Source of the DNA: Chrysomallon squamiferum
Lineage: Eukaryota > Mollusca > Gastropoda > Neomphalida > Peltospiridae
DNA: 20,000 nt
Assembly: GCA_012295275.1 (NCBI GenBank)
Contig: CM022669.1
Coordinates: forward strand, 83,911 to 103,910
Direction of reading: 5' to 3'
Part shown: positions 1-7,041 of the stretch, piece by piece
How the letters are laid out: each line of letters opens with the position of its first letter
Position numbering within the stretch: position 1 is the first letter of the stretch
The notes under the pieces: generated by a model
What the model was told of the DNA's origin: nothing
Database searches by the model: none
Seen by the model: only the letters and a program-made list of their open reading frames with translations
Made by a program: the position numbers and the translations under genes

Positions 1-76
1 TAAAATTAGGTAATAATGGGTTTTCTTCGTAGGTATGTGACAAAATATTTAAAACATCATTTTCCTATAAAATTAT
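1..76. other. Left flank of the array
   Basis: AT-rich sequence with no gene visible. A short stretch at about 49-61 (TTAAAACATCAT) matches the unit sequence at 3588-3600 in U1. The homologous sequence resumes only at about 77, so roughly 180 bp of the unit seem to be missing here, and the array may once have extended further left. Nothing else is recognisable. Confidence 0.4.
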
Positions 77-186
77 ATATCATCAGAAAGAGCAAAAAAT
101 ATAAAATAAAATTAAAATAATACCAAGATATCTTTGATATCACTGATATTTTGAACAAAGTTTTTTTTTTTTTTTTTTTTTTTCAG

Positions 187-355
187 AATCTATTGTGAAA
201 CAGTGATTCATATCAGTCAATTGGCAACATTAACACTGAATATCTCATACAGTTTCAAACCAGCTGTCATGGGGATTCCCCATAGCTGCAAGTATATCTG
301 TCTCAGGCAGGTTGCTACCAGAGTTAGCGTGGCTCTTAGTTATCATTCGGCATAA
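187..355. other. Block E in U0, conserved GC-richer block
   Basis: This is the least AT-rich part of the unit and it recurs in every copy. Here it is preceded by a long T tract ending in CAG (acceptor-like). A plus-strand frame runs through IYCETVIHISQLA to SYHSA and a TAA at 353-355. A minus-strand frame reads MITKSHANSGSNLPE and ends in WFETV plus stop. U0 differs from the other units at three sites. In the plus frame these are Ala/Pro, a silent Arg change and Leu/Val; in the minus frame two are silent and one is Gln/His. U0 also carries GGGGATTCCCC at 271-281, which reads GGGGATTGCCC elsewhere. Coding status is unresolved. Confidence 0.4.
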
Positions 356-726
356 ATGTTCTCATATGATGAAATATAATGTTGAAATAATTATATTAGG
401 TATTTGACAAAAGCATTTGCAGTTTTCATTTTGTTTGTTTTGTGGTTGTTATTTTCTAAAGAGTTGTTGTTCTTACTAATAACACTATTATTATTTAATT
501 TCTTTTTCGTTTTCATTTTTAAGTTGGTTATAGTAATGAAATTTGGTAGATTTGTTGCTTATTTCTCTAAAGTAAATAAATAAAATAATAATGTTTAATC
601 AAGTTTTAATAATTTTAAAATTTGTTTATTCATTGGTGATCAAATACTAAAAGAAAACAAAAAAGTAATAATAGTAATAAATGTTTATTAATATAAAGTG
701 ATAATGTTTCTTCCCTGTACACACAG

Positions 727-773
727 TTTCAACAAGTCAAGCGCACATTGCTTATTTTAATGAGATATTTATT
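727..773 (+). CDS. Candidate mini-exon F (U0)
   Basis: A 47-bp segment lies between a good acceptor (pyrimidine-rich, ending CACACAG at 720-726) and an excellent donor (GTAAGT at 774). Two frames are open: FQQVKCRLL... when entered in phase 0, and STSQVQIAYFNEIFI when entered after one carried base. The length is not a multiple of three, so including or skipping it changes the downstream frame. U0 has AAGCGCACATT where later units have AAGTGCAGATT. No transcript evidence is available. Confidence 0.4.
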
Positions 774-847
774 GTAAGTATACACAATAGATTTAATAAT
801 AAGTGGTATATTTTATCGCATGACGTAAAATGTAAAAAATTTCCATA

Positions 848-858
848 GGGGAATCCCC
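848..858. promoter_or_regulatory. kappaB-like palindrome GGGGAATCCCC (U0)
   Basis: The sequence fits the Rel/NF-kappaB consensus (GGGRNWYYCC) on both strands. In U0 the dyad is longer, TAGGGGAATCCCCTA at 846-860. A 15-bp dyad, CTATTTCTGAAATAG, follows about 20 bp downstream. It lies 244 bp upstream of the intact A1 start codon. The assignment rests on motif match alone. Confidence 0.4.
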
Positions 859-1016
859 TACGGAAAAACCTATTTCTGAAATAGCTTCTAAAAACGAATC
901 CACGTAATTTCCATCTGCTAATCGATTGATTCATTGTAGTCACGGACCGATACTTCGCCAGAGAGAGAGCGTACCTGTAGCAGACGAGTTTCATGACAGT
1001 ACGTTAATTTAAAAAA

Positions 1017-1034
1017 ATATATATATATATATAT
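1017..1034. repeat. (AT)n microsatellite
   Basis: About nine AT dinucleotides just upstream of exon A1 in U0. The amplified units have a short ATAATAATA stretch at this place. Confidence 0.8.
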
Positions 1035-1035
1035 T

Positions 1036-1059
1036 TATCGCTTACACGCTTATAAGCCG

Positions 1060-1090
<31 letters not shown>
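1036..1090 (+). repeat. Displaced module-B intron fragment plus poly(A)
   Basis: About 30 bp here (CTTACACGCTTATAAGCCG, then AAATTTA) match the region inside the B intron of other units (U1 2968-3000), including the identical 16-mer TTATAAGCCGAAATTT. In U1-U6 no such sequence precedes A1. The fragment runs directly into about 24 adenines and then the A1 start region. It could be a small insertion, a gene-conversion patch or a reverse-transcribed scrap with a poly(A) end. Confidence 0.55.
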
Positions 1091-1091
1091 T

Positions 1092-1241
1092 ATGAAGCTA
1101 AAAATAATGAGAACTGTAATTTGTGCCCTGTTGTTTTTCAACATACTTCTAGCGACTGTTTCGATTGCTTTGAAGGTTGTTATGTATCAAAACCGCGGAT
1201 CACACACACAGACTGAGCCTATATTGTGCGAAGAGAAGAAG
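1092..1241 (+). CDS. Exon A1, intact: signal-anchor first exon
   Basis: This 50-codon exon starts at ATG 1092 and ends at a consensus donor, AAG|GTGAGT (GT at 1242). The product starts MKLKIMRTVICALLFF, with a basic N-terminus (K2, K4, R7), a hydrophobic core at about residues 9-27 and then a polar stretch ending TEPILCEEKK. This fits a secretory signal or a type II signal anchor. It is the only A1 copy without the TAG at codon 14. Joined in phase 0 to A2 (2327-2395) it gives 73 codons that align along their whole length with the single exon B, including Cys46 (B Cys47) and the CIGK motif. The family is not recognised. The unit's usual TATA segment is absent upstream, so transcription of this copy is uncertain. 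Confidence 0.55.
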
Positions 1242-1353
1242 GTGAGTGCAGAAAACAAACTATTAAACATTGTGTTAGTAACGGGGGGGGGCGTGAAAAA
1301 AGTGTTCGTTTTTAAATTTTATATTTCAATTAAGTGTAACTTCCTCTAGACGT

Positions 1354-1748
1354 CACACACACACATACACACACACACACACACATACACACACACACAC
1401 ACATACACACATACATACATACACACACATACACACATACATACACATACACACATACACATATACACACATTCATACACACATACACACACATACGCAC
1501 ATACACACATACACACACACATACACAGACATACATACACACACACGTACACACATACACACATACACACACATACGCACACATATACACATACACACAT
1601 ACACACGCATACACACACATACACACACACATACACACATACACATACACATACACACATACACACATACATATATACATACACACACACACACACATAC
1701 ATACACATACATATATACATATACATACATACACACACATACACACAG

Positions 1749-1791
<43 letters not shown>

Positions 1792-1998
1792 TACACATAC
1801 ACTTATACACACATACATACACACACACATACACACACACACACACACATACACACAATCATACACAGATATCCACACACACACACACACACACACATAC
1901 ACACAATCATACACACACATACACACATACATACACACATACATACACACACATACACATACATACATACACACATGCACACACACACACATACACAG

Positions 1999-2047
<49 letters not shown>

Positions 2048-2180
2048 AAAAGCAGTCACACACATACACTCACACACACATACACACACATACAGACATT
2101 CACACACACACATGCACACACACATACACACACACAGAGAAACACACACACACACACAGAAACAGACAAACACACACACC
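1354..2180. repeat. Compound (CA)n/(TA) microsatellite
   Basis: About 830 bp of alternating CA with interspersed TA (ACACATACATAC pattern) and rare CAGA, CATG and CGCA interruptions. It lies inside the A1-A2 intron and is absent from the units to the right. The long Cys/Val/Tyr frames on the minus strand and the His/Thr frame on the plus strand are products of the dinucleotide period and are not genes. Confidence 0.97.
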
Positions 2181-2326
2181 GCTCCAAACTCGTCTGAAAT
2201 AAATATATATGGCAGGACATTCAATATCTGCTTTGTTCTCTGGTCTCTGTTGTTAATAAACCAGAAACAAACGTGAGCCCCAGCCACCACTGAACAAAAG
2301 AGGATTTTTTTTTTTTTTTTTTTTAG
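2181..2326 (+). other. End of A intron with T-tract acceptor
   Basis: Unique sequence follows the microsatellite and ends in about 20 T followed by TTTTAG at 2321-2326. This is a textbook polypyrimidine tract plus AG for exon A2. No other feature was seen. Confidence 0.5.
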
Positions 2327-2395
2327 GAAGGATTTCTTGCAAAGGAAGAAAAATCCAACAGTAAATATTGCATTGGAAAGAGCGACTTCAAAGAG
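2327..2395 (+). CDS. Exon A2, paralogous to the second half of module B
   Basis: A 69-bp phase 0-0 exon of 23 codons, EGFLAKEEKSNSKY then CIGKSDFKE, between a T-tract acceptor and donor GAG|GTATTC at 2396. It aligns with B residues 52-75, where B has CIGKCDFKK; the second Cys is Ser here. Homology to B continues a few bases beyond the splice site (GTATTCATC versus GTTTTTATT). This supports an exon-intron boundary at the same place in both modules. A2 occurs once in the window and was lost from U2-U7 along with the CA intron. It could splice in phase 0 to exon C of U1, but that copy of C is frameshifted. Confidence 0.5.
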
Positions 2396-2697
2396 GTATT
2401 CATCGTACTTTTTTTTTTTTTTTTTTTTTAAGTAGACATACCTATATTACATTTACTAATACTCCTAATAAGCAGATACAATTACTATTTATAATAACCA
2501 GGTTTGTAATAATGATGATTGTCATCATCACAAAAACAAGTAATTAATTAATATCAGAATTGTAATAATTAGGCAAAAAACTGCATGCAACAACTAAGCG
2601 TTTATTAAATTTTGTCCCGAATAGTGTAGCGTAGAATTATTGATGTGAAGCGTCACGTGACTCGTTTTGTGACCTATATTACTAATTCTCCGCCATA
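2396..2697. other. Spacer between A2 and module B, present once
   Basis: AT-rich, with a T-run at about 2409-2429 and no convincing exon. Its last 100 bp are the original upstream region of module B and include a palindromic E-box. The distal end (TTTTGTGACCTATATTAC) marks the right side of the deletion that joined A1 to B in later units. Confidence 0.5.
2652..2661. promoter_or_regulatory. Palindromic E-box GTCACGTGAC
   Basis: A perfect 10-bp palindrome 37 bp upstream of the U1 module-B start codon. It fits the extended E-box bound by bHLH-Zip factors of the USF/MiT-TFE type. It is missing from U2-U7, where B follows A1 directly. Motif evidence only. Confidence 0.3.
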
Positions 2698-2915
2698 ATG
2701 CTTACTTCGTACAGAATAAAGGTCTTTGTTTTGGTGATTTTTTTTTAACAATATCTTTGGAGGAATTGTGTCTATTGTTTTATTTATTTTACTGTCGACA
2801 AACGCCTGTAGATTATAATTGCGTTTTATGTCAGGAAACAACTGCAGTGCTTTTTACAAAAAGGAAGGAAATTAATCAAACAACTAAATGTATTGGAAAA
2901 TGCGATTTCAAGAAG
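2698..2915 (+). pseudogene. Module B, U1 copy, frameshifted
   Basis: It starts MLTSYRIKVFVLVIFF, then a nine-T run (eight in open copies) leads to TAA after codon 16. A 7-bp deletion in the stalk codons (ACAAACG versus ACAAAACAACAAACG) brings the sequence back to the original frame, so the C-terminal half (YNCVLCQETTAV ... CIGKCDFKK) stays readable. The donor is the GT form (AAG|GTTTTT). Residues INQ replace the MYQ seen in U2-U6; U7 shares INQ. Confidence 0.7.
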
Positions 2916-2929
2916 GTTTTTATTTATAA

Positions 2930-2930
<1 letters not shown>

Positions 2931-2966
<36 letters not shown>

Positions 2967-3000
2967 TATTACTTACAGATTTATAAGCCGAAATTTAAAA

Positions 3001-3032
<32 letters not shown>

Positions 3033-3046
3033 TAATAATGCATTAT
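2931..3046. repeat. (ATA/AAT)n microsatellites in the U1 B intron
   Basis: Two trinucleotide runs, about 2934-2963 and 3001-3040, flank the conserved TTATAAGCCGAAATTTA. The same positions in U2-U7 hold shorter, interrupted runs. Confidence 0.85.
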
Positions 3047-3207
3047 TTCATGTAAAAATAATAAATCTAAAAATAAATTAATAATTATTACAAATAACAT
3101 AAGAAAATAATAATAATTTAAATATGTACTAAGCAATCGCTTTAGTCTTGGGCGTTTCGTTAGAATGTTAATATAATATTTTATTTGGTCTGATTTATTT
3201 TGTACAG

Positions 3208-3259
3208 CAATGTAAAAAGTTTACATACAAACATTAAAATACCAGGAGAGCACGAGAAA
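3208..3259 (+). pseudogene. Exon C, U1 copy, frameshifted
   Basis: The acceptor TTTTGTACAG is intact. The segment reads AAGTTTACA where the other units read AAGATCTACA, one base less, so the phase-0 frame ends after QCKKFTYKH. A different frame (NVKSLHTNIKIPGEHEKVK...) is open through the whole block in U1 only. Confidence 0.4.
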
Positions 3260-3747
3260 GTGAAAAACACTATTTCCATTTTTGTCCTGTAAACATACTG
3301 GAATAGCGAATGAAAGGCAATTTGTGATATTAAAATACCGTGGACGTTAATGATGATTTTGAATTGCCAAATAAAGATTCAGAATTTTCTTTTTTTTAAA
3401 TCTGTTAATTTTTGTTGAAACTGGAAATCACATCAGCCGACCATGAATACAAACACTGAAACACAATCACCAGTGTAAATAATGTTCAAGTTCATATTTA
3501 TTTTAAATTAAAACAGTAAAATCATTACAATATATAAATATATAAATAAATTGTTTTGTTTTATTCCTCAACATAATTTAGCATTTAAAACATCATATGC
3601 CGATACCATTGCGAGATACTGTGTCGTAGATGATTTTAAACGGTAACTGTAAGGTTAAAAATATTGCAAAGAATACAGACTCGGATGATCCCTGCAGATG
3701 TATATTGTCACATTTTTCTAATCTTCATTTGTACTGTTTCCTTCCAG

Positions 3748-3836
3748 GCTTCTTTGCACCTTGTTACTAAATGTTTACGCATGTTTATCATCAGAAAGAG
3801 CAAAAAAAAAAAAAATAATAATAATAATAATAATAC
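3748..3836 (+). other. Splice acceptor D with unassigned downstream exon
   Basis: One of the best acceptors in the unit: TTCTAAT branch-like sequence, pyrimidine-rich tract and CTTCCAG ending at 3747. The following sequence is open in phase 0 (ASLHLVTKCLRMFIIRKS) and also in the frame entered after two carried bases. It then runs into A and (AAT)n runs of variable length. No good donor follows before the repeat, so it may be a terminal exon or a decoy. Equivalent acceptors occur in U2-U7 (in U7 the AG is at about 18952-18953). Confidence 0.3.
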
Positions 3837-3883
3837 CAAGATATCTTTGATATCACTGATGTTTTGTACAAAGTTGTTTTTTC

Positions 3884-4054
3884 AAAATCTATTGTGAAAC
3901 AGTGATTCATATCAGTCAATTGGCAACATTAACACTGAATATCTCATACAGTTTCAAACCAGCTGTCATGGGGATTGCCCATAGCTGCAAGTATATCTGT
4001 CTCAGGCAGGTTGCTACCCGAGTTAGCTTGGCTCTTAGTTATCATTCGGCATAA
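3884..4054. other. Block E, U1
   Basis: A conserved GC-richer block. The plus frame is open from KIYCETVIHISQL to SYHSA and TAA at 4052-4054. Other readings: DSYQSIGNINTEYLIQF ... HGDCP and stop, if entered at an AACAG acceptor at 3902; and a minus frame ending WFETV. Which one, if any, is translated cannot be decided here. Confidence 0.35.
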
Positions 4055-4419
4055 ATGTTCTCATATGATGAAATATAATGTTGAAATAATTATATTAGGT
4101 ATTTGACAAAAGCATTTACAGTTTTCATTTTGTTTGTTTTGTGGTTGTTATTTTCTAAAGAGTTGTTGTTCTTATTAATAACACTATTATTATTTAATTT
4201 CTTTTTCGTTTTCATTTTTAAGTTGGTTATAGTAATGAAATTTGGTAGACTTGTTGCTTATTTCTTTAAAGTAAATAAATAAAATAATAATGTTTAATCT
4301 AGTTTTAATAATTTTAAAATTTGTTTATTCATTGATCCAATATTAAAAGAAAACAAAAAAGTAATAATAATAATAAATGTTTATTAATGTAAAGTGATGT
4401 TTCTTCCCTGTACACACAG

Positions 4420-4466
4420 TTTCAACAAGTCAAGTGCAGATTGCTTATTTTAATGAGATATTTATT
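4420..4466 (+). CDS. Candidate mini-exon F (U1)
   Basis: Acceptor CACACAG ends at 4419 and donor GTAAGT starts at 4467. Read in phase 0 it leaves TT, which combines with the first base of exon G (4803) to give a Leu codon and then GRSRFTN and TAA. F and G are therefore phase-compatible as the last two exons of a transcript. Confidence 0.4.
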
Positions 4467-4540
4467 GTAAGTATACACCATGTATATAATAATAAGTGGT
4501 ATATTTTATCGCATGACGTAAAATGTAAAAGAATTCCATA

Positions 4541-4551
4541 GGGGAATCCCC
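4541..4551. promoter_or_regulatory. kappaB-like palindrome (U1)
   Basis: GGGGAATCCCC, 363 bp upstream of the TATA box. A TGACGTAA (ATF/CREB- or bZIP-like) lies at 4514-4521 and the dyad CTATTTCTGAAATAG at 4563-4577, so this is a compact cluster of symmetrical motifs. Confidence 0.4.
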
Positions 4552-4802
4552 GACGGAAAAACCTATTTCTGAAATAGCTTCCTAAAAACGAATCCACGTA
4601 ATTTCCATCTGCTAATCGATTGATTCATTGTAGTCACGGAAAACAATAATACAACTGGCTTGTTTGGAATTAAAATGCTTAAAAAAAAAAAAATCTCAAT
4701 AAAATGAAATAAAATTAATAAAAATAAAAATGAAGATGTAAAGAAAATAAATAAATTAATAAATAACACTAAATAAAACACTTGTTTCTTTCTTCCAAAC
4801 AG

Positions 4803-4827
4803 AGGACGCTCCCGTTTTACTAACTAA
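4803..4827 (+). CDS. Candidate terminal exon G (U1)
   Basis: It follows a strong acceptor (TTTCTTTCTTCCAAACAG, AG at 4801-4802). Joined to F it reads GRSRFTN and TAA. The short sequence varies between units without losing the frame: GRTRFTN in U4, GHTRFTN in U5 and GHTSRFTN in U6, where the length difference is exactly 3 bp. The GTATAAG right after could instead be a donor. Confidence 0.3.
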
Positions 4828-4848
4828 TGTATAAGTAATTTACGTAGT

Positions 4849-4935
4849 ATCTTGAACCTTGAACCTTGACAAAAATTAACGTGCTGTGATTGGTGTATAC
4901 ACGTATAAAAACTAACTCACACCGAGGCTTTGCCA
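4849..4935 (+). promoter_or_regulatory. TATA promoter of the fused A1-B transcript (U1)
   Basis: From 5' to 3': a direct repeat CTTGAACCTTGAACCTTGAC (7-bp period; on the other strand AGGTTCAAGGTTCA resembles a degenerate DR1 nuclear-receptor site), an inverted CCAAT box (ATTGG, 4889-4893) and a TATA box (TATAAAA, 4904-4910). A start site is expected near 4935. It precedes A1 (5006) and the next B (5212). All six full promoters keep these elements. Confidence 0.6.
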
Positions 4936-5005
4936 GAGAGAGAGAGCGGACCTGTAGCAGACGAGTTTTATGACACTACGTTAATTTAAAAAAAATATAA
5001 TAATA

Positions 5006-5152
5006 ATGGAGCTAAAAATAATGAGAACTGTAGTTTGTGCCCTGTAGTTTTTCACCATACTTCTAGTGACTGTTTCGATTGCTTTGAGGGTTGTTGTGTA
5101 TCAAAACCGCGGATCACAGACACAGACGGAGCCTATATTGTGCGAAGAGAAG
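5006..5152 (+). pseudogene. Exon A1 with in-frame TAG, preceding U2
   Basis: The 49-codon homologue of the intact exon at 1092. It begins MELKIMRTVVCAL and then TAG at 5045-5047, where U0 has TTG (Leu). The frame is otherwise open to ...EPILCEEK and the donor AAG|GTGAGT is preserved. The 13-codon remnant would act as an upstream frame in a transcript reaching B, 60 bp beyond the donor. Confidence 0.7.
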
Positions 5153-5211
5153 GTGAGTGCAGAAAACAAACTATTAAACGTTGTGTCCTATGTTACTAAT
5201 TTTCCGCCATA

Positions 5212-5436
5212 ATGCTTACTTCGTACAGAATAAAGGTCTTTGTGTTGGTGATTTTTTTTATCAATATCTTTGGAGGAATTGTGTCTGTTGTTTTATTTAT
5301 TTTACTGCCGACAAAACAACAAACGCCTGTAGATTATAATTGCGTATTATGTCAGGAATCAACTGCAGTGCTTTTTACAAAAAGGAAGGAAATGTATCAA
5401 ACAACTGAATGTATTGGAAAATGCGATTTCAAGAAG
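5212..5436 (+). CDS. Module B, U2, open: small secreted or type II membrane protein exon
   Basis: 75 codons. The N-terminus MLTSYRIK is basic and is followed by a 24-residue hydrophobic stretch (residues 9-32), then a stalk (PTKQQTPVDYN) with cysteines at 44, 47, 67 and 71 (CVLC, CIGKC). This suits a signal anchor or a long signal peptide with a short extracytoplasmic domain. The exon should end at AAG|G, as in A2, but here the next base pair is GC instead of GT. If unspliced, translation continues KAFIYKLIIIITII... and stops at 5500-5502, giving 96 residues with a low-complexity tail. If spliced to C (5721) it gives 93 residues. Pro33 is Ser in the other copies. The family is not recognised. 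Confidence 0.55.
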
Positions 5437-5720
5437 GCTTTTATTTATAAATTAATAATAATAATAACAATAATAAAAAAATTATCACTTACAGACTTAT
5501 AAGCCGAAATTTATAAAAAAATAAAAATAAAAAAATAAAAAATAATAATAATCCATTATTTCATGTAAAACTAATAAACCAAAAAATAAATTAATAATTA
5601 TTACAAATAACATTAGAAAATAATAATAATTTAAATATGTACTAAGCAATAGCTTTAGGCTTGGGCGTTTCGTTAGAATGTTAATATAACATTTTATTTG
5701 GTATGATTTATTTTGTACAG

Positions 5721-5777
5721 CAATGTAAAAAGATCTACATACAAACATTAAAATACCAGGAGAGCACGAGAAAGTGA
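5721..5777 (+). CDS. Exon C, U2 (candidate terminal exon of B)
   Basis: The acceptor (TGATTTATTTTGTACAG) is good and the exon is phase 0. It adds QCKKIYIQTLKYQESTRK and ends at TGA (5775-5777), with an AATAAA about 105 bp downstream. This gives a compact two-exon gene with a 284-bp intron. An alternative is a donor at GAGAAA|GTGAAA (5773/5774), whose phase is compatible with the NDSYQSIGNINTEY reading of block E. Confidence 0.4.
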   Translation, partial: QCKKIYIQTLKYQESTRK

Positions 5778-5883
5778 AAAACACTATTTCCATTGTTGTC
5801 CTGTAAACATACTGGAATAGCGAATGAAAGGCAATTTGTGATATTAAAATACCGTGGACGTTAATGATGATTTTGAATTGCCA

Positions 5884-5889
5884 AATAAA
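5884..5889 (+). terminator. Polyadenylation signal AATAAA (U2)
   Basis: AATAAA in the context GCCAAATAAAGATTCAG, followed by a T/G-rich stretch (TTTTTGTTG) about 40 bp on. It fits the 3' end of a B-C transcript and is conserved in every unit: 3370, 8380, 10889, 13557, 16076 and 18581. Confidence 0.45.
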
Positions 5890-6379
5890 GATTCAGAATT
5901 TTCTTTTTTTAAATCTGTTAATTTTTGTTGAAACTGGAAATCACATCAGCCGACCATGAATACAAACACTGAAACACAATCACCTGTGTAAATAATGTTC
6001 AAGTTCATATTTATTTTAAATTAAAACATTAAAAGCATTGCAATATATAAATAAATAGTTTTGTTTTATTCCTCAACATAATTTAGCATTTAAAAAATCA
6101 TATGCCGATACCATTGCGAGATACTGTGTCGTAGATGATTTTAAACGGTAACTGTAAGGTTAAAAATATTGCAAAGAATACAGACTCGGATGATCCCTGC
6201 AGATGTATATTGTCACATTTTTCTAATCTTCATTTGTACTGTTTCCTTCCAGGCTTCTTTGCACCTTGTTACTAAATGTTTACGCATGTTTATTATCAGA
6301 AAGAGCAAAAAAAAAATAATAATAATAATAATACCAAGATATCTTTGATATCACTGATGTTTTGTACAAAGTTGTTTTT

Positions 6380-6553
6380 TCAAAATCTATTGCTGAAACA
6401 GTGATTCATATCAGTCAATTGGCAACATTAACACTGAATATCTCATACAGTTTCAAACCAGCTGTCATGGGGATTGCCCATAGCTGCAAGTATATCTGTC
6501 TCAGGCAGGTTGCTACCCGAGTTAGCTTGGCTCTTAGTTATCATTCGGCATAA
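6380..6553. other. Block E, U2
   Basis: An extra C (ATTGCTGAAAC) near the start links the plus frame to an upstream ATG at 6362, giving a 63-codon frame in this unit only. The rest matches the other copies. The extra base argues that the start of the block is not under strict frame constraint. Confidence 0.35.
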
Positions 6554-6920
6554 ATGTTCTCATATGATGAAATATAATGTTGAAATAATTATATTAGGTA
6601 TTTGACAAAAGCATTTACAGTTTTCATTTTGTTTGTTTTGTGGTTGTTATTTTCTAAAGAGTTGTTGTTCTTATTAATAACACTATTATTATTTAATTTC
6701 TTTTTCGTTTTCATTTTTTTAAGTTGGTTATAGTAATGAAATTTGGTAGACTTGTTGCTTATTTCTTTAAAGTAAATAAATAAAATAATAATGTTTAATC
6801 TAGTTTTAATAATTTTAAAATTTGTTTATTCATTGATCCAATATTAAAAGAAAACAAAAAAGTAATAATAATAATAAATGTTTATTAATGTAAAGTGATG
6901 TTTCTTCCCTGTACACACAG

Positions 6921-6967
6921 TTTCAACAAGTCAAGTGCAGATTGCTTATTTTAATGAGATATTTATT
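6921..6967 (+). CDS. Candidate mini-exon F (U2)
   Basis: Same acceptor and GTAAGT donor as in U1; the sequence is unchanged. The exon G equivalent begins after the AAACAG at about 7297-7302. Confidence 0.4.
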
Positions 6968-7041
6968 GTAAGTATACACCATGTATATAATAATAAGTGG
7001 TATATTTTATCGCATGACGTAAAATGTAAAAGAATTCCATA

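Larger units (their letters stand above)
77..1241 (+). repeat. Divergent partial array unit U0 (left edge)
   Basis: This is the most diverged copy of the unit and covers only its second half. It contains block E (about 187-355), mini-exon F (727-773), the palindromic kappaB-like site (848-858) and exon A1 (1092-1241). Compared with U1 it lacks a 281-bp segment corresponding to U1 4641-4921, which holds exon G and the TATA promoter; the break lies at 946/947. It also carries expanded homopolymers: about 22 T at 162-183, which replace the unit's short T-run, and about 24 A at 1066-1090. The 358-726 and 774-1017 intervals align to the unit but show no gene of their own. Confidence 0.85.
2698..5211 (+). 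repeat. Array unit U1 (2514 bp)
   Basis: First complete unit and the most diverged of the full copies. Contents: B (2698-2915, broken), exon C (3208-3259, one base short), AATAAA (3370-3375), splice acceptor D (AG at 3746-3747), block E (3884-4054), exon F (4420-4466), kappaB-like site (4541-4551), exon G (4803-4827), TATA box (4904-4910) and A1 with TAG (5006-5152). The stretches between these are AT-rich with no further gene seen. Confidence 0.95.

Noticed and set aside
187-355. Block E as a tRNA-derived SINE
   Set aside because: No convincing A and B box pair was found on either strand, no 3' tail repeat follows, and the block occurs only within the array unit here.
752-994. Minus-strand 80-codon frame over U0, and minus frames at 4563, 12293, 14791 and 17304
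   Set aside because: They read through A-rich runs (Phe/Leu/Ile tails), change length with homopolymers in each unit and show no conserved start.
1330-2290. Long Cys/Val/Tyr frames on the minus strand and a His/Thr frame on the plus strand
   Set aside because: They are six-frame products of the CA/TA microsatellite; composition is purely dinucleotide-driven.
3664-3897. Plus-strand frame MQRIQTRMIPADVY... (repeated in U3, U4 and U7)
   Set aside because: The frame crosses a strong splice acceptor, its early hydrophobic residues come from the polypyrimidine tract, and its tail is an (AAT)n Asn run. Only the part after the acceptor is kept as possible exon D.
4563-4577. CTATTTCTGAAATAG as a STAT site
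   Set aside because: STAT sites need TTC and GAA separated by 2-4 bases; here one base separates them. Kept only as an unexplained dyad.
5497-5793. Recurrent 83-98-codon minus-strand frame (also at 7993, 10501, 13185, 15704 and 18194)
   Set aside because: It is antisense to the B intron and exon C; much of it is Tyr/Phe/Leu low complexity from ATA repeats, and the recurrence follows from the tandem array. No splice or promoter support on that strand.
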